Below, piece by piece: positions 11,021 through 21,951 of a stretch of DNA of 64,000 nt. The notes beneath the pieces were generated by a model. The model was given only the letters and a program-made list of their open reading frames with translations. It searched no databases and was not told where the DNA came from. This DNA is from Boesenbergia rotunda (taxonomy: Eukaryota > Streptophyta > Magnoliopsida > Zingiberales > Zingiberaceae). Position numbers and translations under genes: made by a program. Position 1 is the stretch's first letter. Each line of letters begins with the position of its first letter. The stretch covers positions 1 to 64,000 of the forward strand of contig JAGFNQ010000733.1 in the NCBI GenBank assembly GCA_024364735.1. Reading direction: 5' to 3'.

Positions 11021-14000
11021 TGTCACGCCCCGAGACCCAAGAGCCGCTGATCCAATATAAAATCGGACAGCACCACCCCTGTCCGGCGGACAATTTGCAC
11101 ATACACAGAACACGACCACGCAGTTTAATTGGCCTCAGGCCTCAAAATATAGATAGACACAATATAAAGACACAAGACAACTAAGTAAATCATACCTGAC
11201 TGCGGACCGGTCCGACTTACGACAAAACAACCAATACAAAAACCCCTTAGGGCACACGACAACACTCCCAAGACATATACAAGTCCAATAAGTAAATATA
11301 CAAATATACAATACTAAGTACAAAACGAAACTATGCCGTCGCGATGGGTAGGGACTGGCTGCTGGGCTCTTCTGGCGACTCCAAGTATCTCAAACTGAAA
11401 TAAAAACATATATGGCAATGGGGTGAGTCCATAACTCAGCGAATACCTAGCAGATATGCATAGTATGTTATAATAACAATAAGCATCTACGTTAGTACAG
11501 TCTCATATCAACAATATGGAAAAACTAGTACTGGAAATACTGAGGTAGATACATACCAGAATCCAGCTAACCTGAAAAGAGGATAATCAGTACCAAGGGA
11601 ATATCGTTAGACATATAATCTCAAATAACAAGTCTCCAGAATATGCATGTCAAACAAGTGCAAGAATCAAGTGCAGCAAACAATGCACGATGCAAAATAT
11701 GCACATGGTGCAATGACATGTGTCACCCCCTAGTCCCAGTCAGGATATCGTCCACGACGTCCGCGTGGGTAGAGCTGTGACAAACTGTACGCACCCTGCC
11801 ATCACTGCTCCTGAGTGACCGGGTGGACAGGATGCTGGCGGGGGACCACCCCCCTACCCCATGTATATATGAGGGAGCTCCGCTCTCATCTCCTCGTGGC
11901 TCAGTACGAGAAGGGATCCCTGGCTGCTACCACGCCGGCGCTCACCCTCCTCATAGTGGCCGAACGGAGCAATACAGGGCAAATGCACACATCTACGGTA
12001 TCCACTAACCCATGAGTGGCCGTGCGTGCATATCATGTACCGGAAGACGATTAGGCTCAACCACAAGGGAGTCGCTGATCGCCGGCATGCAACAGTGCAA
12101 GGATGGTGTATGATAGATACACATACATAATAACTCAGGGATAACTAACAAGTATCCAGAACATGCATAATAACTCAGGGATAACTAACATATATCCAGA
12201 ACATGCATAATAACTCAGGGATAACTAACAAGTATCCAGAACAGGCATAATAAACAAGGCTAGCGTATAATCTTACTGCTATCTATAACCAACCATGCAT
12301 AGCAATATGACAATATCTAAAAGATAAGTCAAAGGGTACCCGCCTCAATCGTTAGATGCTCGTATCAGAAAGAACCTCCCGTCCGATGGTCCGCAACCAA
12401 ATGTCCAAATCAATGTCCTGTACCAAAGGACATATTATATAGCTATTTACATAAGAATAAATAACTAATCAACTACTAATCTATATAGGTAGCAATCTTA
12501 ACCATCATAATTATGCTAGATTAGGCATCAAGCTAACCTAGGTTAAACTAACCCCTCAAATTCTCCAATAACAACCTCATGGTAATCCTAACTCAAGGCA
12601 AGGAGGAAAGCACATATCTAAATCTCCCAACACAAACCCAAGGATAACCTAGAATCGATACATGTTTAAAATATCTCACAGCCAAGGCAACATAATATCA
12701 AGCTCAACACAAAAATTCAAACATACAGAACCTAACTATCCCCAACGGAAACACATATAGATTAAGCACTCCAAATGGAGTTTCTTCCAACCTAACCAGG
12801 AGCATATGCAACGAGCTCAGGATAGCTCACGGCAGCAACATCAAAACCACCGAACAGCTCCAATAAACCCAAGGCAAGAACAAAGGTTACCAATACTCAT
12901 TTACAACCTAAACTACAACTGATATCAATCTCAATCCACAAGCAACATCAGATTTCCCAAACAAAGCATTAGCAAGATCCACGAATTGAAGCTGAACCCC
13001 TAATTCCAATTATCATCCAATTCAAAACCAATTTAACTTGTTGTTCACGGCTAGGTAGCAGAGAATAGCCAAACCACAAGATCTTCAAACCAAAACACTC
13101 TCATCAGAAGCTATAATCCAATCTGTGATACACAACGAGGCATCACTCGAATTCAGGACAGGGTAATTCCAAGAACTCATCTAAACTAGAAATCAACTCT
13201 TAAAACATAACCGAAATTCCCAAAACAAAAACCTAATTGCATCATCCCGATCCAAACAAGAACAGAATTATCAACCCTAAACTGAGATTAATCAAGAACA
13301 AACTACACAATAGATCAGCCACAAAATCCACAAGATAGAACCAAACTCCAAAACAAAACTTCCATCAAGAACTAATGGCAGAACCCAACCACACACACAC
13401 ACTGATCATACGAAACCAACCAAACATCCAGATCAGACCAAAAACCAAGTTACAGATCGAATCACAAACCAACATCCCATAATAATGTTTCAAGAACCAT
13501 CAGAATTAACCAAAGCTTACCTTCTTCCTCCCCTTCGCCAAATCTGGGTTCACTGGAAACGCAATCACGCCCTTAGTCTTCCAATCCCGAAGTAAAGCTG
13601 CAAATTAAGGAAGGGTCAAGCCCAAATTGGCCGCCAGTCCTATGGGGATTGAAAGAAAAATCAACCGAACTTAAGCTAGGGTTCCGACTCACCTTCAACC
13701 GGCCAAAGTTGGCGACCACCGATGTATTTATGTCGGGAAAGGAAAAGGATCAAGGAAGATCGGTAGGCTCGGGGATGGCCTCGATCGCATGTGAAGAAGG
13801 GCGCAATGGTTGTTGGCACTGAGAGCTCGTTGAAGAAGGCGCTCGACGTCAACTAGCTTGCAGATGTGGAATTGGAAGGAAGAGGTTGCCGTGGATCGAG
13901 AGCAGCAATCCGAGAGGAACTTCGATCAGTTTCTCGTCGCGTGGATGAAGGAGGAGCGATCGGGGAGTCGGCTGCGGCTAGGGCATCGCGGAAGAGCACA

Positions 14001-14231
14001 AGCGAAAAAAAAAGAAATCGGAGTGGCTTAAGTAATGGAGTTTTGCATTTTAGTAGGTTTTAAATTTATTTACACGTTAGCCCTTGCAGGAATTTGTTCT
14101 AACACAATCTAGTCCTTTCTAATGCTTATATTATACTATCTGAATCCCCAAAATTTTCTCCAAGGGCTCGAAAACTCTAGGAACTTTCCCGAAGCATTTT
14201 TCCCGAGCGAATAAAAGTATCGGATTTAACA
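11021..14231 (-). mobile_element. Solo LTR I, inserted in solo LTR H
   Basis: Left end TGTCACGCCCCGAGAC, right end GGATTTAACA, and an exact duplication TTTTA (11016-11020 and 14232-14236). On the minus strand it begins TGTTAAATCC and ends GGGGCGTGACA, the pattern of a Del/Tekay-type LTR of a different family from H. It is 3.2 kb long, with no coding region. The 40 bp unit 'taactcagggataactaaca..tatccagaacatgcata' is repeated three times at 12129-12250. ORFs near 11815-12066 overlap on both strands and have no recognisable product. Confidence 0.82.
12129..12250. repeat. 40 bp tandem repeat (3 units) in solo LTR I
   Basis: TAACTCAGGG recurs at 12131, 12171 and 12211, exactly 40 bp apart, with nearly identical units. 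Confidence 0.85.
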
Positions 14232-14562
14232 TTTTAAATGTCTAAAAATATGTTAAAAATCAGGATAATGTCATTTAATGTTCCCTCATGATGTGTATAG
14301 GTTAAGTATAAATTTTGGGAATTTTTGGGGTACCCTAGAGGCCCCATATGGTTCGGCCAACCCCAAGGACCCAAGGGTTAGGGTTGAGTCTTTAACCTCA
14401 ACTTATGTTTATGTGTTGCCATGATATAAGGATGATGGATGGCGATTGTGTGAATTTTCACATGGCCATGGGACTCCACAAGTTTTGGCCATATAAGGGT
14501 TAATAGGGTAAAAGTTAAGATTTATTTCAAGTAAGGGTCCCAATGGCCCTATGGTAAGATGT

Positions 14563-14712
14563 GATTTATGTTTATGAATGATATGCTATGTTATGAATGA
14601 TATGCCATGTTATGAATGATATGCCATGTTTACGAATGATATGCCATGTTTATGGATGATATGTCATGTTATGAATGATATGCCATGTTTATGAATGATA
14701 TGCCATGGTTAT
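14563..14712 (+). repeat. Short tandem repeat 'gaatgatatgccatgtttat' in H
   Basis: Seven or eight imperfect units of about 19-20 bp. Further 'atgccatg' motifs continue as far as 15900, forming a loose repeat field in the LTR. Confidence 0.75.
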
Positions 14713-14939
14713 GCATGATAAGAATGAAAATGATGAATGAAGGTTAAGTATGATGAATGAATGAATATGCTAAACGGCACGGTCGATGGTCGACGGTACG
14801 ACGGTCATATGGACCGGTAAATGGGCCGGTAGACGGGCCGAGCCGTAACAAGTTATGTTATGATAAGTATGCCATGAATGACTTATGAATGATGAAGCAT
14901 GCAAAGTATTTTATTTTATTTTATGGGCTTGTACCGGAC

Positions 14940-15055
14940 CTAAGTAAGGTCCACGGTTCTGGACTACCGATGATGCTGTCCACGGTTAGGGACTACCGAT
15001 GATGCTGTCCTTACGGTTCGGGACTACCGATGATGTTGTCCTTACCCTAGTAGGT
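14940..15055 (+). repeat. Tandem 'ggactaccgatgatgctgtcc' repeats in H
   Basis: Three units of about 35 bp containing 'ggactaccgatgatg(c/t)tgtcc', followed by 'ccctagtaggtcgagattagctacctcg'. An inverted counterpart of this region is at 33290-33460 in G, supporting the kinship of H and G. Confidence 0.7.
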
Positions 15056-15289
15056 CGAGATTAGCTACCTCGTATTTACATAGGGATACGCGCATATGAT
15101 GAATGAATGTGGTACAAGCCAGGGCCCAATGATGTTATGATGATGATTTAAAAGCATGTTTTAAAGATTAAGCATCTTTATATATATATATATGCACAGT
15201 TGTTACATGCATCCATTCATGTTATGCATTACGTTATGAAAAGTATGTTTATGAAAAGTATGTTCATGAAAAGGATGGTTATGCCATGA

Positions 15290-15485
15290 TTTATTTATGT
15301 TTATGCCATGATTTTTATGCCATGATTTATTTATGTTTATGCCATGATTTTTATGCCATGATTTATTTATGTTTATGCCATGATTTTTATGCCATGATTT
15401 ATTTATTTTTATGCCATGATTTATCTATGTTATGCCATGATTTTTATGCCATGATTTATCTATGTTAATGCCATGATTTTATGCC
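15290..15485 (+). repeat. 36 bp minisatellite in solo LTR H
   Basis: The unit 'ttatttatgtttatgccatgatttttatgccatga' is repeated about five times. Because 36 is a multiple of three, it yields a periodic ORF (MIYLCLCHDFYA repeated) that I take as an artefact. Confidence 0.85.
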
Positions 15486-16616
15486 ATGATTTTACTTATG
15501 TTCATGTTAGTTTAGGATGCCATGATTTTATGCTAGTTTAGAATGTCATGCTTTGATTATGTTTATGCTAAGTTAGGATGCCATGCTTCTATTTATGTTC
15601 ATGTTAGTAGGATGCCATGATTTAATTATGCTTATGTTATGTTAGAATGTCATTATTTTATTTATGCTCATGCTAGTATAGGATGCCATGATTTTAATTA
15701 GGTTATGCCATGATTTTATGTCCATGCTAAGTATTATGCCATGCTATGAATGTTTACGATGTTTATGGATTGTGTCTATGCCATGCTATGAATATTTATG
15801 ATGTTTATGTTTATGCCATGCTATGAATGTTTATGATGTTTATGTTTATGTCAAGTATGATGCCATACATGAATGTTTATGGTTATGTTATGTCATGCTA
15901 TGAATATGATGAAGCCATGTCCATGACATGTCGAATGAATGCTAAGTGATGATAAGGATGACGATCTAAGTAAAGCATTAAGTATGCTAATGTTTCATAT
16001 GTTTATGATTAAGTGACGGATGGTTTTAGTGGGTAGGAAAGAGTCTTACTAAGCCTGTGTGCTTATAGTCTTATTTTCTTATACCGTAGATCACGCAAGG
16101 GGATAATAAGGAAGCAGCAGGAGGGCATTGCAGAATGTGTGTGATAGTGACTTGGCCAAGAGACCATATGTTTGTTTGTCTTATAATAGAACTCTACCTT
16201 TACTACTAAGTACTTGAAGATGACTCTATGACATGATGCTAATGTATGACATGATGCTAAGTATGATATGATGCTAAAATATGGCATGATGCTAAGTATG
16301 ATATGATGCTAAGTATAAAGTTAATATACCAAGCTTCCAGGTTATGATGGTAGGAATGGTAGTAAGTGCATGTAGGTGTAAGTTTAAAGTTTTCCGCTGC
16401 ATTATGATGTCTACATGCCTAAGTATGTTAATGTAACGCCGCTTTATGATGGTCTATAAAAAAAAAAAAAAAAAAGCGGGCGTTACATAGCAGTCCTTCG
16501 CTAGGACTTCAATCTGTACACTCAAGTAACATGTTAGATAAAAATAACATATTAACTTTTGAACCCTGTGCCATTATCAAAACCCAGGTTCGACATGGGT
16601 GCTTTCTACACCAACA

Positions 16617-16648
16617 ATCTCCCCCTTTTTGATTTATGGCAACCCGGT
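16617..16648 (-). other. Polypurine tract of element C and start of its 3' region
   Basis: On the minus strand AAAAAGGGGGAGAT directly abuts the 3' LTR of C. The interior of C continues only to 16648, where element D begins after CCGGT. Confidence 0.85.
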
Positions 16649-19376
16649 TGATAGATACCATTTTTGTTGATTATTTTAATTGCTAAAATCCATGTTTGGC
16701 CTATGTTTTTATTGCTTAATTGTGAAATTGCCCTAGGTTTTAGAACTTACTCTTATTTTGGACTTAATTACAAATTTGCATTAAATTGGATTATTTGGCC
16801 ACTTAATTTCTGATCTATTTTTGTAGGCATGAAAGGTTCATGGACCTAGGCCATACTAGGTCAAACTTGAGTCGGAAGTGGAACCGGATCGAATTATCAA
16901 GCTTCAGATTAATCCGGGCCGTCCGATTCAAAAGCGGCTAGATATGAGCCATCCTGGACCATCTGAAGCAATCCGAGCTAGGGTTAGGGTTGATCAAGTA
17001 CTCTGATCAAGATCTGAAGGTTTCATCCCAATCAGAGCTCAATCAACGGTTGGATCAAGCTCGGAGGGCTCTAGATCATCCATTCAAAGATTAGGTTGAT
17101 CTGGACCATCCGTTACAAATCTGGAGGATCCGAGCTACCACAAGGCAGATCCTGACCCCTGATCAACATCCTCAAAGTTTGGCTCAAATCAGAGCAAGAT
17201 CAGCCGTTGGATTTCCTCCGATTAATCTGAGCCGTCCATTCTTATGTATTTAATCAGAAATTCCCTACCTTTAGCCGTTGTCGCGTCTTCGCCGCACAGT
17301 ATTTTCTTCTTCACGTTTTCAGCTTAGTTCTTCCTTTGTTCTTCAATTTTCCTTCAATCCGAGGCGCGACCACCTCAATTCTTCGTTTGGAACAAGATCT
17401 GGATCGTTGGAGGATAGTTTTGTGGGATGATTTCAGCTCAAATTGCGCCGGAACAGGGCTGTTTGAGGGTTTCGGCATCCCTGCTACCAATCGCTTGATT
17501 CTCGTCCACAAGCCATTTCCGACCATCTGAGCTGCTTGTAGGGGTTCTCAGGTGAGCTCAGATGAGTCTCAAATCATCATCGCAGCCCATCCATCGAGAT
17601 AGAAGAGATTGGACTGGAAAATTCCAGCCGAGTGTAGTTTGAGCAGAGTTCATCAATCCAATCTGTTTTCCACTGATTTGCTGTGCTTAGGGGTTCGAGG
17701 CCAGCTCTTGCTTGACGACCAAGAAGACCTTGAGCTAATGGAGTGATTGGGGTTTAGCTTTCTTGTTAAATTTTCAGTTATGTTGCTGTAATTTCATTGC
17801 TGCATTACATTTCCTGTTTCTGATTCGGTTCAGCTGCTGTAATTTCGTTTTCTGCTTGTTTTCTGCTTAATTAGGTTTCATTCAGCAAGTAGTTAGTTGG
17901 TGAACTTGTTAGTGAACACTAGTTTGAAATTTCATTTTAACTTTCATTTTATTGCTTTCGTTTCAGTTTTGTCAGCTCCTTCCCTGCGTATCAGAATTTC
18001 TTCCTGCGTATCACTTTGTTTACCTACATTTCAATTAGTTCTTTTGAATTGAGATTGAACTTTCGTTTGTCCTCTGAATTTACATTGCAAATTGTTTCTA
18101 TTACATTGCAATTAGTTGCAATTGCTATGCCATTGTTGCGTGCCAAATTTCTGTTTCTGCAAAAATTGCAGTTTCAAATCTGCAAATTCATTTACAGATT
18201 CGAGTTCCTGAGTTGTGTCAAGTAATCCTTGGCTCTTCTCAGTCCTTTTCAAACGGTAGATTAGTGCATTGATTTCAAATTGTTGGTTTGCTTGTTCGGC
18301 ATTCCATTAAGTGCTGAAATTCTGCATCCGTTTCTGCACTTGCATCAATTCTGCATCAGTTTCTGCACATTCGACAGTTTAGTGTGTTTCAACCTCAGTT
18401 CCTTCATTTACAATCCATTGAATTGAATTCTTAGGAATCGTATGTGAATATTAGCATGGAGCAATAGATTTCAGTTGCCTTGAGTGATTTTTATCCAGTT
18501 TGTTGAATGCATTCGATTTCTGAAAGTTAAAACTTCAATTCTGCAAACACTGCAACTTCAATTCTGAAATTTGATTCCATTATCTGCCATTGAGTTCAGT
18601 TCGGCATTCCTTGGTTGTTCTTTCTGAAATTGTGTATCAAGAGAGCATTGTTTGCTGGATTTTCCCTCTGCATTCCATTTCTGAAATTCTGCAATTGTTG
18701 TATTCTATTTGTGTAGCTTGTGAAGTTGGTGAAGTTTGAAATTGCTGTGTTATTCGAAGCTGTCTTAATTTCGGTAGCTTGTGAAGTTTGTATTCTATTT
18801 GTGTGTTTCCATCCAATTGTTGTACATCAATTGCTACCCATCAATTTATAGCGTTGAATTTAGTTAAGTTTTTGGCACAAAGGTTGTTCCATTGCGTATC
18901 AAGTTGGCACCATCTATGGAATCTGTTTTAAGTGAAGATTCAGCTAATGATTCATGGTTTTGAGCTGTAATTCCTGTAGTTAAATAACCCTTTTAGTGAG
19001 CTATTGCATTCGACTTCAGCTTGTTTCATAGCCAGCTCATTTCTTTAACTTTAAGCTTCATTCTGAATATTAGTTTTAGCTGCTGCATTTCTTGTATCAA
19101 AAGAAGTTTTAGCATCGATTGATGTCAAGTTAAGTGGGATTTTTAATGCATTGTAATTTCTGATTGCAACCAAAACCAAATCACATTCGAAACCCAATTC
19201 ACAAACGACACACAAACACAAGCTCGAATCACACAACGTTAACTAGTCCCCAGGAAAAATACGATCTGTGGCCCCTTTACTACGTTTTCATATTTTGATT
19301 GCAAAAAGGGTTTCCAGCTTTTTATAAATATCTAAATTTGAGACCCACATTCATGACAGTCTATTTGGGTCCGTCA
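16649..19376 (+). mobile_element. D-family LTR 1 (complete, now solo)
   Basis: TGATAGATACC...GTCCGTCA, 2728 bp, nearly identical to the D LTR at 42596-45321 (2726 bp). The left target duplication is CCGGT (16644-16648). It is followed not by D internal sequence but by 17 bp of spacer plus primer site and then element C. It therefore behaves as a solo LTR produced within a tandem duplication. The first 600 bp are dense in GATC, CATCCGTT and CCGTCCGATT-like motifs. Paired 64 and 71 aa ORFs on opposite strands (17311-17530) are shadows. Confidence 0.88.
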
Positions 19377-19393
19377 AATTTTTGGCGCCGTTG
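19377..19393 (+). other. Primer-site tail left at the end of D LTR 1
   Basis: AATTTT plus TGGCGCCGTTG, the spacer and first 11 bases of the Asp-tRNA primer site, then the presumed target duplication CCGGT (19394-19398). The identical arrangement occurs after LTR 3 (45322-45343). A normally integrated element ends at CA and does not carry the primer site outside its 3' LTR. Confidence 0.8.
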
Positions 19394-19398
19394 CCGGT

Positions 19399-20585
19399 TC
19401 AAAAAGTTAAGTTAATAATAAACAGGTGAAATACCAGTTTAGTTTCCTCCCCTGGAAGGAATCTCCCCCTAGGTTTTTCAAAGGTTTGTGGGGTTTGAAA
19501 AATTTCTATGTCTAAAAATGGAATTGATTTTTCAACACTTAGACCCTTTTTCAAAAGAAGTTTTAGAAAACATTTTCCAAAAAATTTGGTTGGGCACTTG
19601 AAAATTTATACTTAGAACCTTTACACTTAGAAAGATTTTCAAGTTAATAACTTAGAAAATTTTCCTAAACATCTTATGAAGTTTTTTAAAAAAAATTTAA
19701 TCTCTTTAGTACTTTAAAAACTTTATACTTAGAGACTTTTCTATTAGAGAAGTTTAAAAATAAGTACTTAGAAAAAAACATCTTAGGTCAAGTACTTAGA
19801 CACAGTTTTTGAAAACAGCTCAGGTCAAGTACTTAGAAACAGTTTTTGAAAACAGCTCAGGTCAAGTACTTAGAAACAGTTTTTGAAAACAGCTTAGATG
19901 ATTTTACTTTTTGAAGAAAGGATGAAGTTTTGAAAATTTTTAATTTTGAAAAAATTAATGAAATTAAATTTTCAAACTTTCACTCCTTTTCAATCTCTCC
20001 CCCTTTGCCATATATCAAAAGAAACAAAGCAATATAGCAAAAAAAAATTGCATAAGAATATAGCAAAAGAATAATGTGCTGTACTGAACCAATTCAAGGT
20101 ATAAATTTGGACCAAATCAATTTGAATTATCTCGCTCGGGTCCTGTCTAACCCAATTAGCTACTTACTAACTGTTATAAACAGTAGTTTTCGCTAGGGTT
20201 AGTCAAGTTAAGTGTTTTGTTCAAGTTAGATTTTCTAAGCTTGACACTTAACCTGATTACTATTTAATTTGTATTTAGTGCCCCAATTACTGCAGATGCA
20301 CTGACTTAAAGCATCTTGAATTAAGGCAAAGACCTAAGCATCTCAACCCATTCTAGGTTATCAATCAAAAGTACCCTAAGGTGCTTGTGAGATGCTGGCT
20401 TCTAGATCTATAAGTGCATGCAGTTCTAGGGTTAGGGCCTAAGCTAAGTCCATTTTCGAAAAAGCCCTAGTTTTAAAGGGGGTAGTTTTTCCAAAAAAAA
20501 CTAAGTCGAAAAAAATTGATTTTAAAAATGAAAGAAAGTTTTCAAATTAAGTAGAAAGTTTTCAAAGAAAGTTCTCACAAGTACC
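19399..20585 (-). other. 3' untranslated region of element C, copy 1
   Basis: Non-coding and nearly identical to 45344-46531. A 37 bp unit ('ggtcaagtacttagaaacag...') is present three times at 19786-19896. A direct repeat of about 55 bp ('gtaccctaaggtgcttgtga...') lies at 20371 and 20581, the second copy overlapping the end of ORF2. 'tctccccctttgcc' near 19996 is another polypurine-like tract on the minus strand. Confidence 0.7.
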
Positions 20586-21704
20586 CTAAGGTGCTTGTGA
20601 GATGCTGGCTTCTAGATCTATAGGTACATGCAGTGTCAGTCTCTCGCCAAACGTCGAAGGTCCGGGCTCGTCTATGTGCTCCCTAGCTTCGGCCACGAGA
20701 TCAGCTACGTCGACTTCTACCTCCTCGTCGGAGTCGATCTGGACTCCGGCTCTCTGACGTCTCCAGGATAATCCCCCAGTACCCGAGACCTCTATGTCTG
20801 CTAGGGAAAAGTTTCTATATCCTATTTCATCAAACTCGGTCATCGCGGTCATCTCTCCTACGGTAATGTTGCGACTATGATGATGAAGAATAGAGGTGAT
20901 GATGTGGCAGTAGGGGGTGTGTACCCGACCCTGAGTGGTAACACTGGATGCATGTAAGATGGTGTGGAACATGTGAAGTCCAATGTCTATGTCTAGGTGG
21001 TGGATTAATGCGTACAGTAGAAAGGTGTGGAATGGTCGCATGGTCGCGACGTCTCTAGTGGACAAAGGTAGGATGCAACGGATTAGGACTCTATAAAGTG
21101 CGTAGTCTTGGACTTGGAGATCTACGGACTGAAATCGTCTATCGGTCGGGTTCCGAGCGTCTCCATAGAAGTAGGAATGAAGAGTGTCGAGGTTAATGTG
21201 GGAGTAGGGGGTGTCAAAGGGAGGATCTCTAAGGGGATAGTAGCAGAAAGTGGACTGAGAAGGTCGTAGTCCAAGAAATCTGTTCAGCAAGGAGGGTGTG
21301 ATTGTTAAAGGCATCCCTTGTACTGTGGTAACAAAGTTAAGGGTATCTTGTCTAACTATATTTTTGTAGAATTCTGCACATAGGATCGTGTTGATAGGAT
21401 GAGTGCAGAAGACAAGGTTGTCTAGTTGGTAAAAGTTGATAACATTCATGGCCAATGGACAGGATTGTGTGAAGAATAGTCGATTTAGGAAGCTCGTCTT
21501 AATAGGTTTATAAGTTGTTCTAGCAAATTTGTTACAAAGTTCCAAGGTCGGAAACCTAGGATCGGGGCTAGGTTGGGTCCCGGGGTTTGATTGACTTGCA
21601 CGACGTTTTCTAAGATATGAAACATGCGTTTAAAAGAAAGGAATTAAGAAAAAAAATTTAAATGCGTAAGAAAAAGCATACCTAGTAGCCGTTCGGGGAG
21701 GCAT
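20586..21704 (-). CDS. ORF2 of element C, copy 1 (two exons, unknown function)
   Basis: Exon 1 is 21704-21682 (ATG CCT CCC CGA ACG GCT ACT AG), the intron 21681-21610 (72 bp, GTATGC...CTTAG), and exon 2 21609-20586, in frame, for 348 residues. The long open frame alone has no ATG at its start (it would need TTG), which argues for the splice. The N-terminus is basic (RKRR). The middle has LDNLVFCTHPINTILCAEFYKN and VQGMPLTITPSLLNRFLGL, like the 'putative plant transposon protein' family found in plant repeats. The C-terminus is acidic (DSDEEVEVDVADL). No enzyme motif is visible. It is on the same strand as gag of C and upstream of the polypurine tract, the place of an env-like or accessory gene. 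It differs from copy 2 at about seven residues and is fully open. RNA evidence would decide the intron. Confidence 0.7.
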
Positions 21705-21951
21705 GGTCAAGGTTGAGGGAGTAAGAGAGTCACTCAGGGGGTGTTAGGTCGCCTTGGAAGGAGAAGAGTTGGAGAAGAGAGGTGTTTTGGGTGTGGCAAA
21801 ATGAGGAGGTTCGGGTGGCTTATATAGGTGTTTCAGCTCGGGCGCCCGGGAGCTCCCGGGCGCCCGGGTCAGATGGTCACTGCTTTTAGCAGTGACCAGC
21901 TACTGGATGGGGGTGCCCGTGATGGACCGGGCGCCTTGGTCAGAAAGGGAT
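21705..21951 (-). other. Upstream region of ORF2, copy 1, truncated at the duplication breakpoint
   Basis: Matches 47651-47897. It contains four GGGCGCCC-type palindromes (about 21839-21935) and a TATATA near 21821 that could serve as a promoter for ORF2 (inference). The match to copy 2 ends at GGC 21952-21954. Confidence 0.65.

Larger units (their letters stand above)
9273..16487 (+). mobile_element. Solo LTR H (Del/Tekay-like), inserted in the 3' LTR of C
   Basis: Starts TGTAACGACCCGG and ends GCGGGCGTTACA, and is flanked by a perfect duplication TAGCA (9268-9272 and 16488-16492). After removing solo LTR I it is about 4.0 kb. It has no internal coding region, primer site or second LTR, so it is read as a solo LTR left by LTR-LTR recombination. 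Long LTRs with TGTAACG..CGTTACA ends are typical of Del/Tekay chromoviruses. It is homologous over several blocks to G (32586-35006, opposite strand), including a poly-A run near the 3' end and the 'gtgacttggcc' block. It contains 181 bp and shorter tandem repeats and a tRNA-like antisense segment. Confidence 0.85.
8156..16616 (-). repeat. 3' LTR of element C, split by solo LTR H
   Basis: The LTR lies at 8156-9272 and 16493-16616, with TG...CA ends. It matches the 5' LTR at 50708-51874, and removing H gives about 1241 bp against 1167 bp. The length difference is mostly in a variable tandem motif ('cagtccttcgcc..gtgcctag', about four units here, one in the 5' LTR). Many GGGCGCCC palindromes lie at 8582-8930. 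The small ORFs of both strands here (for example 8571-8834) are GC-rich repeat artefacts. Confidence 0.88.

Noticed and set aside
11815..12066. Coding region in solo LTR I
   Set aside because: Three overlapping ORFs on both strands, no recognisable domain, within an LTR with exact ends and target duplication.
15286..15468. Periodic ORF MIYLCLCHDFYA
   Set aside because: Product of a 36 bp minisatellite whose length is a multiple of three.
17311..17530. Two opposite-strand ORFs (64 and 71 aa) conserved at 43257-43476
   Set aside because: Conserved because they lie in recent copies of the same LTR; overlapping on both strands with no known product.
20586..21545. A 319-codon ORF starting at TTG taken as the full ORF2
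   Set aside because: No ATG exists at its start. An upstream ATG joins in frame through a GT-AG intron, and the same layout occurs in element B.
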